From positions 124,001 to 188,000 of the forward strand of contig CAYZXL010000001.1 of the NCBI GenBank assembly GCA_964482435.1: DNA of 64,000 bases. The letters are read 5' to 3'. Origin of the DNA: CAYZXL01 sp964482435. Lineage in GTDB: Bacteria > Auribacterota > JABMQX01. The notes under the pieces are model-generated. The model made no database searches and was not told where the DNA came from. It saw only the letters and a list, made by a program, of their open reading frames with translations. The translations under genes and the position numbers were made by a program. Below are positions 1-11,200 of this stretch, piece after piece. Positions within the stretch are counted from its first letter, which is position 1. Each line of letters begins with the position of its first letter.

Positions 1-57
1 ATTGTACGCGGCGATGACCACGGTAACCAGCGGGGAGTCCGTCTTTTCAGCCCTCAC
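1..57 (-). CDS. Glycosyltransferase family 2, N-terminal fragment (cut by window edge)
   Basis: Only 19 codons are inside the window. From a GTG at 57 they read MRAEKTDSPLVTVVIAAYN. The VTVVIAAYN strand is the classic first beta strand of a GT-A fold family 2 glycosyltransferase, where the nucleotide-sugar-binding core begins. A GGAGG-like ribosome site lies just upstream (about 64-68). The start overlaps the stop of the preceding pyruvyl transferase gene by 11 bases, so it is probably the next gene of the same polysaccharide operon. The sugar specificity cannot be seen. Confidence 0.7.
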   Translation of the reverse strand, partial: MRAEKTDSPLVTVVIAAYN

Positions 58-1333
58 AGGTATCCCTCCGCTTTTCGGGTTCGTCGGATTCCAGGAGTTC
101 TCCCAGGTATTGTGCGTTTCGCCGCGCGCTCGCCTTGACGATGGGAACCCGGTTTCGGAGAGTCAATCTAATTTCCTCTTCGCGTGCCATCAGGTTCTGG
201 AACACCTGCTGGAGGCTTTCGAGGGAAAGCTGTCTCGCGGAAAGAACGAAATCCTCGCTTCCGAGGACATCGCGATTAATTCCGCGCGACTTCATGCTGT
301 AGGAAAGAGAGAGCGTCGGGACGCCGCTGGACAGGGCCGAGATGGTGGAATGGGTTCTCGACCCGATGAAGAAGCGACAACGAGATATGAGGTACTTCAT
401 TTCCGTCGCAGTGAGCGATGCGTCCACGAGAACAACCCTGTCGTGCCTTTTCGTTCTGCGTGCGATCTGGCCGAGAAATAAGTAGTCATTGCGGTCCAGT
501 TCAGCTATGGCGCGAGTGTCCACAACGTGCGGGACGAGCACCACGTTGAAACCCACCGCCTCCACAACCCAGTCAATGAACTTGACGAGAGCCTTGCTGA
601 GATCCTTCTCAATTCCATCGGAGACGTACCGCCAGAGCATGGAACTGGCGGATATCCCGAGCCAGCCTTTGTCCTCTCCTATCCGGTAGGAAAGAGCCGC
701 AGGTGACGCTGACGGTTCCAATAGAAAGGCGGGATCGGCTACGGGTCGGACGTTTTCTACAATTCCCAAAGATGTCAGGTACTCCACGCTCAGGGATTCA
801 CGAGCCGTAATAAGGGGGGTGTGTTTCAGGACTTCCACGACTTTTCGGCGAACCTCTATGTCGCGGAACGGCCCTACGGATGCTGCCCAGATAACCCCCT
901 TGCTCCCCTGCTCCCTGGCATATTTCAATATGTCAAGATAATAGCCGGGGAACGGGCTGTAATCGGTGGTGTAATTGTCGCCGCCGACGGAGAGAACGGC
1001 ATCCGCCTTGCGGTACTCTCGCCGGAGATGCTCGTGCATGCTTCGCCAATTGCCAGCGGGAAGGCGTAAGATTCTCCGGGCGACCCTCAGGTACCAGTAT
1101 GGGGAAGTCCACCTTTCGGGAATAACTCTTCGGATGACAACTCCTTGTGGCCTTTTTGGATACCGCCTGTCGTTCTCCCAGTCGAAGCTCACGACGGTGA
1201 AGGTGGGGTCGCGGAACCTCTCTCGAAGAAGGCAAATGGTTGAACGAAGAATGGCTTCACACCCGCGATTGTAGAATCCGCCATGGCCGACGAGAAGAAA
1301 GTGTCGTTTGCGGTCGCTATGGGGGCGTATCAT
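47..1333 (-). CDS. Polysaccharide pyruvyl transferase family protein
   Basis: A 428-residue protein of the PF04230 family (CsaB/WcaK/ExoV-like), which adds ketal pyruvate to sugars of exopolysaccharide or secondary cell-wall polymers, using phosphoenolpyruvate. Family hallmarks are the N-terminal GHGGFYNRGCEAILRS segment, a Rossmann-like core with ADAVLSVGGDNYT around residue 115, and the late SRTHSTISALSSGVPTLSLSYS segment around residue 325, which resembles the donor-binding part of GT-B proteins. The ATG overlaps the previous stop as ATGA, which suggests translational coupling. It lies with a flippase, an Fe-S protein and a glycosyltransferase, so a role in making a pyruvylated surface glycan is inferred. 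The acceptor sugar is unknown. Confidence 0.85.
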   Translation of the reverse strand: MIRPHSDRKRHFLLVGHGGFYNRGCEAILRSTICLLRERFRDPTFTVVSFDWENDRRYPKRPQGVVIRRVIPERWTSPYWYLRVARRILRLPAGNWRSMHEHLRREYRKADAVLSVGGDNYTTDYSPFPGYYLDILKYAREQGSKGVIWAASVGPFRDIEVRRKVVEVLKHTPLITARESLSVEYLTSLGIVENVRPVADPAFLLEPSASPAALSYRIGEDKGWLGISASSMLWRYVSDGIEKDLSKALVKFIDWVVEAVGFNVVLVPHVVDTRAIAELDRNDYLFLGQIARRTKRHDRVVLVDASLTATEMKYLISRCRFFIGSRTHSTISALSSGVPTLSLSYSMKSRGINRDVLGSEDFVLSARQLSLESLQQVFQNLMAREEEIRLTLRNRVPIVKASARRNAQYLGELLESDEPEKRRDTCEG

Positions 1334-2706
1334 TTTTTCGCGGCTCGATCCGATTTGAAGCGTTTTATCCGCTGCCTGATGACCTCAGGAGCGTGCCGCC
1401 CCGCTCGCCACAGGCCCTGGCCCCTGAGGAAAGCCGTCAGGACGGAAACCCAGAAAGCCCGCGGCTGACCGCCGGGGTCAAATGTCCAGCGCCATAGACG
1501 GTCGCGGGCAGCATGCTTAATTTTAGCAAGATTTTCATGCATCCCAACGGGAATTGGACCGCACGGAATCGAGCGAGGAATCTTCAGCCCATCCCTCCGC
1601 GCCCGAGCCACCCGGACAGGAAGAAAAACGGTTTTGTAAGCGAGCGCGGCGGACTGAGAACGGCGAATCCTCTCAGGGTTAATGGCGCGAAGCGAACAGG
1701 TTCCTGCATCTATCGCCTCGCGAAGAAGCTCTGCCAGTTCGGGGTGGCGGGCGACGACTACGGAGGTTCCTCTCGGATCTCTGTCATATTCGGGAAGCCA
1801 GGCGTCCATGAAGGTCGCATCGCCGAAAGGGGCGAAAAGGTCGTCGCAGAAGTCGCACGCCCTGGGGACGAAAAAGCGCCCCGCCCAGAGCCTCCCATAG
1901 AGGCCATCGAAGAAGACGGGCCTCGACCATTCTCCGCTCACCCTCTGTGCCCGGAACGCGAAGTTGCTGGCGACGCGGGACCGCACGGCGTAACGAAAGT
2001 CCACATTTCGGGCCGTTTTCTTGTCGAGTCCAACGACCGCGAGAAGGAAGTCTGCGAAGTGCTTGTTGACGCCGTGGCCGCAGGCCAATGCGAGGACAAA
2101 GGGTATCCTCTTGCGCAGGACGGGCAGGGCACGCTGGGCCTTTCGGATGGCGGTCACGACGCAAGGAAGGGCGACGACGGCGTAGCGCCCTTCGGTCTCG
2201 ATGATGTGCGAAAGAGCGGAGGAAAACTCGACAGGGTAGTACTTTGAACTGGCGCAGGTGACGAGGTCGGATGAACTGCGAACGATGACGGGCTCAAAGA
2301 GTCGGTCATTCTTTCCCGAGCGGCCGACGCAGACTGCGGCGTCAATCTTCTCCTGCCGAAGAAGTTCTTCGATTGTCCACGTAGCCATTCCGCCGGAAGC
2401 GCCTTTTTGCCGATGGCGCAGTGAGTAACCGACGACGGCCTCGACGAAGCGGCCGATGTGGGGGGCTTCACGGGCGGCGGCGCCGAAGAACTCTGAAGGG
2501 GAGAACGGCTCGCCAGCGTCGAGGGCGGGGCAGACCTTCCGACAGAGGCCGCATTGATTGCAGACGCCGACCAACACGGGCACAAGCTCGCCGCGAGAGT
2601 TGAATCGCATGTTGAGGGCGCCTTCGGGACAGACGCCGGCACAAACGCCGCAGCCGCAGCACAGTGACGTTGCGACCACTTCTTGTACGACGTTCGGCTC
2701 ACTCAT
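1330..2706 (-). CDS. Coenzyme F420 hydrogenase/dehydrogenase beta-subunit family Fe-S protein
   Basis: A 458-residue protein starting with two 4Fe-4S ferredoxin motifs: CGCGVCAGVCP near residue 18 and CNQCGLCRKVCP near residue 50. These are followed by the FrhB/FpoF-type N and C domains (KGASGGMATW near residue 100; ACGHGVNKHF and RACDFCDDL later). The family transfers electrons between flavin, F420 or ferredoxin and a partner. In bacterial polysaccharide clusters such proteins are often found beside pyruvyl transferases, but their reaction there is not established. It overlaps the upstream flippase by 8 bases and the downstream pyruvyl transferase by 4, so all are probably one transcript. 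Whether it uses F420 cannot be told from the sequence. Confidence 0.82.
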   Translation of the reverse strand: MSEPNVVQEVVATSLCCGCGVCAGVCPEGALNMRFNSRGELVPVLVGVCNQCGLCRKVCPALDAGEPFSPSEFFGAAAREAPHIGRFVEAVVGYSLRHRQKGASGGMATWTIEELLRQEKIDAAVCVGRSGKNDRLFEPVIVRSSSDLVTCASSKYYPVEFSSALSHIIETEGRYAVVALPCVVTAIRKAQRALPVLRKRIPFVLALACGHGVNKHFADFLLAVVGLDKKTARNVDFRYAVRSRVASNFAFRAQRVSGEWSRPVFFDGLYGRLWAGRFFVPRACDFCDDLFAPFGDATFMDAWLPEYDRDPRGTSVVVARHPELAELLREAIDAGTCSLRAINPERIRRSQSAALAYKTVFLPVRVARARRDGLKIPRSIPCGPIPVGMHENLAKIKHAARDRLWRWTFDPGGQPRAFWVSVLTAFLRGQGLWRAGRHAPEVIRQRIKRFKSDRAAKK

Positions 2707-4270
2707 GTTCGAGGACCTGCCTCCGGCGTAAGGCTGCTCGAATTCGCGACCAGATTGAGAACAGCTCTTGCTTTTCCTGGTCGGTCAGACACCACAGATA
2801 AACGATGACCAAATAAGACAACAAGCAGCACCCTCCGACGAGGATGAGAGGAAGCCAGCTCTTAATATCAATGACATATTGTATCAGAACGGCAAAGAGG
2901 GTCCCGGGGAGAGATGCCAGAAGCGGTCCGGGGAAGAGACGATAGAAGTCCCTGGCGGTCGCCTTGCACAGCCGGCCCACGTACCAGGGGACGAAGGCGG
3001 CGTTTTTGGCGGAAAGACAGACGGTCGAGCCAAGAGCAATTCCGACGATGCCAAGACCGAGACCGGAAGCAAACCAGATCGAAAGGAACACGTTGGAAAC
3101 GGCGGCCACGAGGGTGACCAGGGCGACTGTCTTGACTCGCCCCATGGCGGTGAACATGGTGAAGGCGGGCGACACCGACAGGTTGACCACTAACGGCAAC
3201 ATGAGAACCCAGAAGACCTTTACAGACTCGATGATGGCGGCGGGGGAGACTCGCGTAAGCTGCCTTCCCACCCAAAGTGCCATGAACGGCTTAACAAGGG
3301 CGCAGGAGAAAAACGCGACCGGACAGAGGATGAGAAGCAGTGCGCGAGACCCCCGGAGGAAGATGGACCGGATGCGCTCCCGCTCGTCGGTGGCGTCGAG
3401 GATGGTCACAAGCGGCCCGACAACGAAGACAGCGGCCATGACGAAGTTTCTCAACTGGGGAACCCACTGAGCGCCCATGTTATAAACCGTGACCCACTTT
3501 TTCCCGAACAACAAGTTGATCAGGATATAGTCTGTGCTCAGGAAAAGATACACGCTGATGCGGGAAATCATCAGGTAGAAGCTGAACGCGGTGACCTCTC
3601 TGAGCTTCTTAGCAGAGAACAGTTGCGAGGAGATGTGCAGACCGGGGAGCGTCCGGAAAGCGGTGGCAACGTTCGCCGCACCCTGGATGAGGGCAGCGAC
3701 TATCATTCCTATGGCTACATAAGACGGGCTGGGAGACGCCAGAGAAAGAAGTAAGACTATTGTGCCGGTTCTGGCAAACAAAGCCGTCACGTCGAAAATG
3801 TTGCGAAGCCTGAACTTCTGCCTGAAATACAGACCGACGGCAAATGGGCCCGTAACCGCAGTGACGATGAAACTGACCGCTCCCAAAAGCATCGTCCATT
3901 GGCTTGCCCTTTCCCAGCCTCTAACGTCGAAGATTCTGGGAAAACAGATGGTCAGGAAAGCGATGGGTAGGGAGGCAATCCCGCACAGGGCAAGGGCTGC
4001 GAAAAAGGAGGTGTTGAAATACCGGTTGGCTTCGTCAATCTCGTTACGGGCTTGATAGAACGTCACGTAGCGTCCGACGGAGGTGGCTATTTCCACGGTG
4101 AAGATGTCCAGAAATGGGAGCACCGACATGACGAGGATCATGACGCCATACGCGTCCCCGCCGAGCCGGCCGAGCATGAACGGCGTCAGGAACAATCCTA
4201 CGATGAGAAACACCGCCCGGCCCGCAACGTTCCAGAGTGAGTTGGTGATGACCCTGAATTTCGTGTCCAC
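2699..4270 (-). CDS. Polysaccharide flippase (Wzx-like, MOP/MATE superfamily)
   Basis: A 523-residue, very hydrophobic protein with about 12-14 predicted membrane helices. The amino end (ITNSLWNVAGRAVFLIVGLFLTPFMLGRLG broken over the first helix) is typical of O-antigen/exopolysaccharide flippases, which move undecaprenyl-linked repeat units across the inner membrane. The late basic tail (SRIRAALRRRQ) is cytoplasmic. The start chosen is a GTG; no strong ribosome site is visible before it, so the exact start is uncertain. It is the first gene of an overlapping minus-strand series with the Fe-S protein, pyruvyl transferase and glycosyltransferase. It is therefore likely to export the glycan those genes modify. 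Confidence 0.85.
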   Translation of the reverse strand: MDTKFRVITNSLWNVAGRAVFLIVGLFLTPFMLGRLGGDAYGVMILVMSVLPFLDIFTVEIATSVGRYVTFYQARNEIDEANRYFNTSFFAALALCGIASLPIAFLTICFPRIFDVRGWERASQWTMLLGAVSFIVTAVTGPFAVGLYFRQKFRLRNIFDVTALFARTGTIVLLLSLASPSPSYVAIGMIVAALIQGAANVATAFRTLPGLHISSQLFSAKKLREVTAFSFYLMISRISVYLFLSTDYILINLLFGKKWVTVYNMGAQWVPQLRNFVMAAVFVVGPLVTILDATDERERIRSIFLRGSRALLLILCPVAFFSCALVKPFMALWVGRQLTRVSPAAIIESVKVFWVLMLPLVVNLSVSPAFTMFTAMGRVKTVALVTLVAAVSNVFLSIWFASGLGLGIVGIALGSTVCLSAKNAAFVPWYVGRLCKATARDFYRLFPGPLLASLPGTLFAVLIQYVIDIKSWLPLILVGGCCLLSYLVIVYLWCLTDQEKQELFSIWSRIRAALRRRQVLEHE

Positions 4271-4744
4271 GGAAAAAGAAGGGTTGCTCTCGACTGCCGG
4301 AAACGGCCGATGATGGCCGCGGCGCGTCGGGTTGCCTATTTAGCGGATTCAAGTCTCTTTCGCGCCCTCGACCAACGCATTAGCCTTGCGCGCGGCTGAG
4401 CGCGCTGCGCGAACCCGCAGGAACCATACGGAGTCTGCTCGGTCTCATACATGCCCCAACGGCACTCTCCGAGCGCTTTTCCTGCGACCCATTATATCGA
4501 GTAATGAAGGACGGGGATACTTAATTAGCGGCTGGCGAGGCGGCCTCACGCCCTGCTCCTCGTCGGAGTGTCAATCCAGTACGGCGAAACGCAACGTTTC
4601 GGCTAATCAACCGCATCTGAAGACGGGCTAATGGCGAAGCTATGGCGGGAGGTGAGCAGCAAACCCCGTCGTCTTCTACCTGCACCCGGTCTTATGCGTC
4701 CAGGCAAATGGCGAATCCGGCGATCGCGCTGCATCAAAAGCTGA
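4271..4744. other. Intergenic region with one short hairpin
   Basis: No gene is supported in these 474 bases. They hold a perfect 7-bp hairpin, CGAAACG-CAA-CGTTTCG, at 4585-4601. No T-run follows on either strand, so it is not a convincing terminator. A promoter for the flippase operon should lie here, but no clear -35/-10 pair was recognised. Confidence 0.5.
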
Positions 4745-6040
<1,296 letters not shown>

Positions 6041-6520
6041 CGTCACCATTCCTTTCGTAGAGGCTCTTTGACAGAGTTATTGCGGAACTGAACGGAGGCA
6101 GTAAGCGAACGGCAACCCTTCGTCTTCTCATCGAAACCGGCGTGACGTTGTAGCCAACCGGGTTCACTGATGGACGCACAGGGCGCGCAAGGACACACGA
6201 CCTCGCCCTTGATTACAATATTCGCGTCCTGTCCTTCAAGGAAGATTGTATGGCAGGGAACCCATCCTCCAGCAGATGCTTCGGGACCTGAGCAGCCCGG
6301 GTCATGTTTCCCGGGAAGGGTTCGGCCGGGTCCCGGTAAACTGCACCCCCACACCCGCCGACGAAGAGAGTTTCCCGACTGACCGCAGTATCGCTATAAT
6401 GCCAGAGGACAGTTACCCGCGGTTTTGAAATGAAGCAGCATCTTGGAGACGTGTCCGAAGAATGAAAAGCCAAGCACGCTCGGCAAGGTCTGCACAGTCA
6501 CAAAGAGAAAGGTGAATGCC
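6041..6520. promoter_or_regulatory. Divergent intergenic region between two Tat-exported proteins
   Basis: No gene is supported in these 480 bases. A perfect -10-like TATAAT lies at 6395-6400 on the plus strand, about 120 bases before the isomerase-like gene, but no good -35 hexamer sits 16-18 bases upstream of it. A promoter for that gene is therefore possible but weakly supported. Nothing convincing was seen on the minus strand. Confidence 0.35.
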
Positions 6521-7951
6521 ATGGAAGAAGACATTACTCGCAGGGAGTTCATGAAGGTCGCGGCGGCAGGGGCCGCCTTTTGCTTCGGTGGCTCGAGCAT
6601 TCTTGCAGCTCAAGCCTCCGGGTCAACGTCAGCCCTCATCAGCCCGGGTTGCAGAAAATCGAAAGTCAAAGTCGCACGGCTTTACCTCGGTGTCCCCGAA
6701 GCACATTATCCGAATCCTGCACTCGACCTGAGAAACGAGATGAAAATGTACGAATCTAAGTTCTCGGAGTTCCGGGATGAGCTGGCGGACGTGGAATTCG
6801 TGGTGGATGAGCTCGTCGGTTCCGTGGAGCAGGTTCAAGGACTCAAGCAGCGGCTGAAGAACGTTGACGGCATCCTCGTGATTCACCTCACGTTATGGGT
6901 CATGCCCATCATCAGGGAAATAGTGTCGCTGGGACAGCCCACCGTCATCTTCTCCGCTCCCTATTCCGGTCACGAGTGGTATGACCTGAGTTCTCTCCGC
7001 CGCGAGGAAGCTGGCAAGAAGATGGAGTGCATTCTTTCGACGGATTACAACCAGCTTGCGGTTGCCATCAGGCCCTTTCGTGCAATCCACCATTTGAGGG
7101 AGGCGAAGGTCCTGAACCTGACGACCGGGTCATTCTCGGACTACGCCGACGCCGTGAAGGCGAAGTTCGGAACAACCATCAAACAAATTGACCTCAGGCG
7201 GATGATGGATGCCTACAACGCCGTCTCAGAGGACGATGCAAAGCGAGAAGCCGGGCGGTGGATCAAAGGAGCGGAGAAGGTCGTGGAGCCTTCTTCAGAA
7301 GAGATTCTCAAATCGTGCAGGCTGGCTCTCGCTTTTGAGAAGCTGTTAGATGAAGAAGAGGCAACGGTCATGACGGTGGATTGCTACGGCAGCATGTACC
7401 ATCAGACCCCGGCGTATCCGTGCATTGGCTTCACTCGGCTGAATGACATGGGATTGGGCGGGATTTGTCAATCGGACCTCCCCTGTGCGATGGTCCACAT
7501 CCTTTTCCAGGGGCTAACCGGGAGACCGAGCTTTGTCAACAACCCCACATTTGATTTCAGCAACAACACGGCCACTCTGATTCACTGCCTCGGGTCAACG
7601 AAAATGGATGGCCCGAACAAGGCGGCGGCTCCGTACAGACTGCGCAGTATCATGGAACGCCGAGAAGGCGCCGTGCCGCAGGTCAAAATGCGCATTGGCC
7701 AGAGAGTCACGCAGGCGATCCTCGACGGCACGTCGTCGCTGCGATTCTTCACCGGGGAAATCATTGATACCCCGGAGACGGATCGAGGGTGTCGAACCAA
7801 AATTACCGTCAAGCTCGACGGCGACGCCGAAAGACTCTGGCGGAACTGGACGGCGGGAATACACCGCGTGACCTGCTACGGCGGCCTTCGCAAGGAACTT
7901 GAGTACTTCTCCCGCTTCAAGGAGCTCGAAATAGTCAACGAAGCCGGATAG
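6521..7951 (+). CDS. Tat-exported L-fucose/L-arabinose isomerase-like protein
   Basis: A 476-residue protein starting with a Tat signal (DITRREFMKVAAAGAAF, cleavage near AAQASG). The mature part has the two alternating alpha/beta domains and the C-terminal beta domain of the fucose/arabinose isomerase superfamily: DGILVIHLTLWVMP around residue 130, ATVMTVDCYGSMY around 285, and GICQSDLPCAM followed by FVNNPTF around 320-345. Cytoplasmic isomerases of this type need Mn2+ and convert aldoses to ketoses. Export by Tat is odd for that job, so the real substrate and even isomerase activity are open. The ATG at 6521 follows an AAAGGTG ribosome site by a normal distance and places the Tat motif at the amino end; an upstream in-frame ATG does not. 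Confidence 0.78.
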   Translation: MEEDITRREFMKVAAAGAAFCFGGSSILAAQASGSTSALISPGCRKSKVKVARLYLGVPEAHYPNPALDLRNEMKMYESKFSEFRDELADVEFVVDELVGSVEQVQGLKQRLKNVDGILVIHLTLWVMPIIREIVSLGQPTVIFSAPYSGHEWYDLSSLRREEAGKKMECILSTDYNQLAVAIRPFRAIHHLREAKVLNLTTGSFSDYADAVKAKFGTTIKQIDLRRMMDAYNAVSEDDAKREAGRWIKGAEKVVEPSSEEILKSCRLALAFEKLLDEEEATVMTVDCYGSMYHQTPAYPCIGFTRLNDMGLGGICQSDLPCAMVHILFQGLTGRPSFVNNPTFDFSNNTATLIHCLGSTKMDGPNKAAAPYRLRSIMERREGAVPQVKMRIGQRVTQAILDGTSSLRFFTGEIIDTPETDRGCRTKITVKLDGDAERLWRNWTAGIHRVTCYGGLRKELEYFSRFKELEIVNEAG

Positions 7952-8280
7952 AGTCCTTTCGCCTCGGATGCCTGGCCCGAGGGCTCGAAGGTCTTCACGC
8001 GATTGCCCCGGTGGCACACGATCACCGAAGGACCAACGCCCGCGGCATGCTCAGAAACGACGACCGTTTTGCAGCTCACTCGCTTTGTGAATCGGCTGTG
8101 ATAGGCATCTTGCTCATCAGCCTCCTCACGGGCGGGCAGCGAGACGCGACGTGAATGGTTTCTTGCAGAACAGCTACTCCCAGGCTATCATGGCAAAGCA
8201 CGTGTTCGCCCCGTGTTCAGTCTAAGAGTTTCGGTGCACCGCGCGAAGGGTGGACCACTATTGTTTTGGAGGTATGTGAA
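7952..8280. other. Intergenic region
   Basis: About 330 bases without a supportable gene. The only element I can defend is the ribosome site GGAGGT at 8268-8273, seven bases before the ATG at 8281 of the following large gene. No promoter, terminator or repeat was recognised. Confidence 0.5.
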
Positions 8281-11200
8281 ATGGTGTTTTTACGTGTAGG
8301 ACGATCTCGATCTCAAAGTCTGAGAGATAATTCGTCACCAAAGTCATCGCTCGGAGCAAGTCCGGAATCAAGGAAAAGCCGTGACAGGGCAGACTGCCCC
8401 GGATGCGGACGGATTGGCGCTTGGGGCCTGATGTTGCACCTGGTGGCCCTTATCGCCGTGCTGATGATGCTCTGCCAGCGTCCGGCATTCGGACTCAGTC
8501 CCTTGTACGACTACACGGTCATTGCTCGAGAGGGCTTGCAGACCGCCGGCGGCGACACCATTGCTGGCATCAAGCCGGAAGTTTCGGTCAACGAGCACGG
8601 CTGGGTGGCTTTCATCGGGACGAAGGACCCCGGTTCAAATCTGTATGCAGGGCACGCCCCCTGCGCGCCGATCAACATCAGCATGTCAGTGGATGCAAGG
8701 CAGTTCGGATTTCCCCAGATCAACAATCACGGAACGATTGTGGCGCGGGAACTCCTCGCCGGAAACAGCGTCGTCCGAACATGGCGGCTTGCCAATCCGG
8801 GCGATTTCACTTTGCTTGCTTCCACGACGCTGTCCGCATTCAGCCAGCTCACGCTCCCGACGATCGGCAACATGGCTTTCGCGAACAGCATCCCGATCGT
8901 GGGTTTTCTGGGAAGGGAGGAGGACCTCCCCTTCGCCTATTACGTCAATGATAGTGGCGAACGGGACATGCAGGACTGTGTCAGCCAGCTGTCCGGTACG
9001 GTGCTGACAAGCTTTCGCTCCATGGCCGCGGCATCGGACACACGGACGTTTGTCGCTCAGTACAGCACCCGAGAGGACAACGGCCGGGTCGTGGTTTTCA
9101 GTCAGCCCGATGACCTTAGTCCCTGGGAGAGCACCCTCATCGCCACAACGGTGGGTTCCGAGTGGCTTGACGTGGGAATCGCCCCCGGAATCAGCGACAA
9201 CGGCAAGGTGGTCGCCTTTGTCGGAGACAGCCGCACCCAGGGCCTCGGAATATACGTAGCCACGACTGCAACCCGCTTCACCGACACCTTCACGGTCCTT
9301 CCGGTGATTCGAATAACCGACGTCATTGCGTACGATGTGGCAGGCAACCCGATTGCGCTGGCGTCGTTCGATCTCGTCAACCGGGTCGGCGCTACGCACT
9401 ATGAAGTCGGAAAGCCCGGCCTCGAGGAGGACAGCATCGTCCTGGCCTTCGTCGCGACACCATCTCAGGCCAGCCGTCCAAACCCTGCTCTGCCCGGGAA
9501 GCCCCTCCTCTTTTCCGACAAGCAGGGCATCTGGACACTTCGTGTTGACATCGAAAGGGAACTTTACCCGCCCGGTGGTGCGAACCCTTTAAGGCTTCAT
9601 CCGACCACGCCGGTTTCCGTCGCCCAGGTGGGCGATACGATTGACGGTGGCGTAGTTGAGTCGCTGACGCTTTACGACCCACTCGCCATGCCCAGCGAGG
9701 ACGCTGATGGCTTTCCGCGCATTCCGCAACGGGGAGACCAATACGTTGCTTTCTCAGCTTTGACCGATGCCGGAGTCAAGGTTGTCCGCGCTGCGATGCT
9801 CGACACCGATGGTGATGGTCTCATGGACCACTGGGAGACGCGGGGCATTGACGTGGACCACGACGGCAACGCCGACCTCAAGCTCCATCGCATGGGCGCC
9901 GACCCGCTTCACAAGGACATCTTCTTGGAGATTGACTGGCTGGCAGACCGCACAAGCGGCAGCTACAAGCCGTGGAGCAACCAGCCCGCGCCCTACGCCA
10001 CTCATCGCATGGCCCAGATGTTCGCCGACGCCCCGGTCACCAATCCGGACGGCACAACCGGGATTACTATGCACGTTGATGCTGGGCCCGGCCTTGACGC
10101 GACAGGTTACCCGTTTTCGGTCAACATGCCGGATGACCCATTTCTCTTAGACGGGGGCGACATCATCGGCATGCCCGGAAACCCCAAGGAACATATTGAC
10201 CTGGTTCATTTCGGCAAGCCAGGCTCGGTTAACATCACCGGCCTCGTTACGCGCGATTTCGGCAGCATCAAGGACGAGTACTTCGGAACCCACGACAAGC
10301 GAGCCAGAGAGTTCGCCTTCAAGTACGCAGTCCTGGCGGACTGCTACAAGTTTAAGTCGAGCGGCGCCCCTGTCGCCCACGTTTCGTCGGCGACGGCGAC
10401 CCAGATTACCGCGGCGTCCGACACCGGTCCGGAAAACAGCATGTATGGCGGCCTGCTGAAAATCCTCAGCGGGAAAGGCGCCGGGCAGGTTCGGGAAATC
10501 AAGCACAGTCTTGGCAAGCAACTGACGGTGTGGCCTGGCTTCGACGAAGTCCCTGACGGCTCAAGCGCATTTGTCATCATGAGCGATTCGAGCGGCCTCG
10601 CCGAAGTTTCCTTCCAGGCGGAGCCTGACAACCACTCTCGTCCCGCAAATGACTTCATGATGGCCCTGGGGGCTTGGGGGATAAACGATGGCGGTTGGTT
10701 GAGCAACGCCATGATTCAGTGGCGCACTCTCGCCCACGAATTAGGTCACACTCTGGGCTTGCGCCATGGCGGCACGGACCATGAAGCCCACAAGGGCGAA
10801 CTCTATCCAAGCATCATGAGCTACTCTTACCAAACGAAAATTGATTCCGGCGTGGACAGCTACGGCGCGCTGTACCCCTCCGGCGGCGGGAATCCTGTTT
10901 TTGATGATTGGGCGTACATCAAGCACGACTTCCAGCACACAGGATATTTCCTCGGCAACACTTTTGGCCAAAGCCCCGGTGAAACGGCCGCAGACTATCC
11001 TGACCCGACAGTCAAAGATTACGAGGAGCTGAACAACGCACCCGTGGACCTCACCCCGCCCACCGTCGCCATCTCCTCCCCCGCTGCCGGGGCGACCGTC
11101 CCTAACGGCGGGGCTTTGACCGTGACTGCGACCGCGAGCGATAGTGTTCGTGTCGCATCGGTCTTTATCCATTTTGACCTCGACGGAGACGGACAGGCGA

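Noticed and set aside
4585..4601. Hairpin CGAAACG-CAA-CGTTTCG as a rho-independent terminator
   Set aside because: No T-run follows on either strand; it is recorded only as a hairpin.
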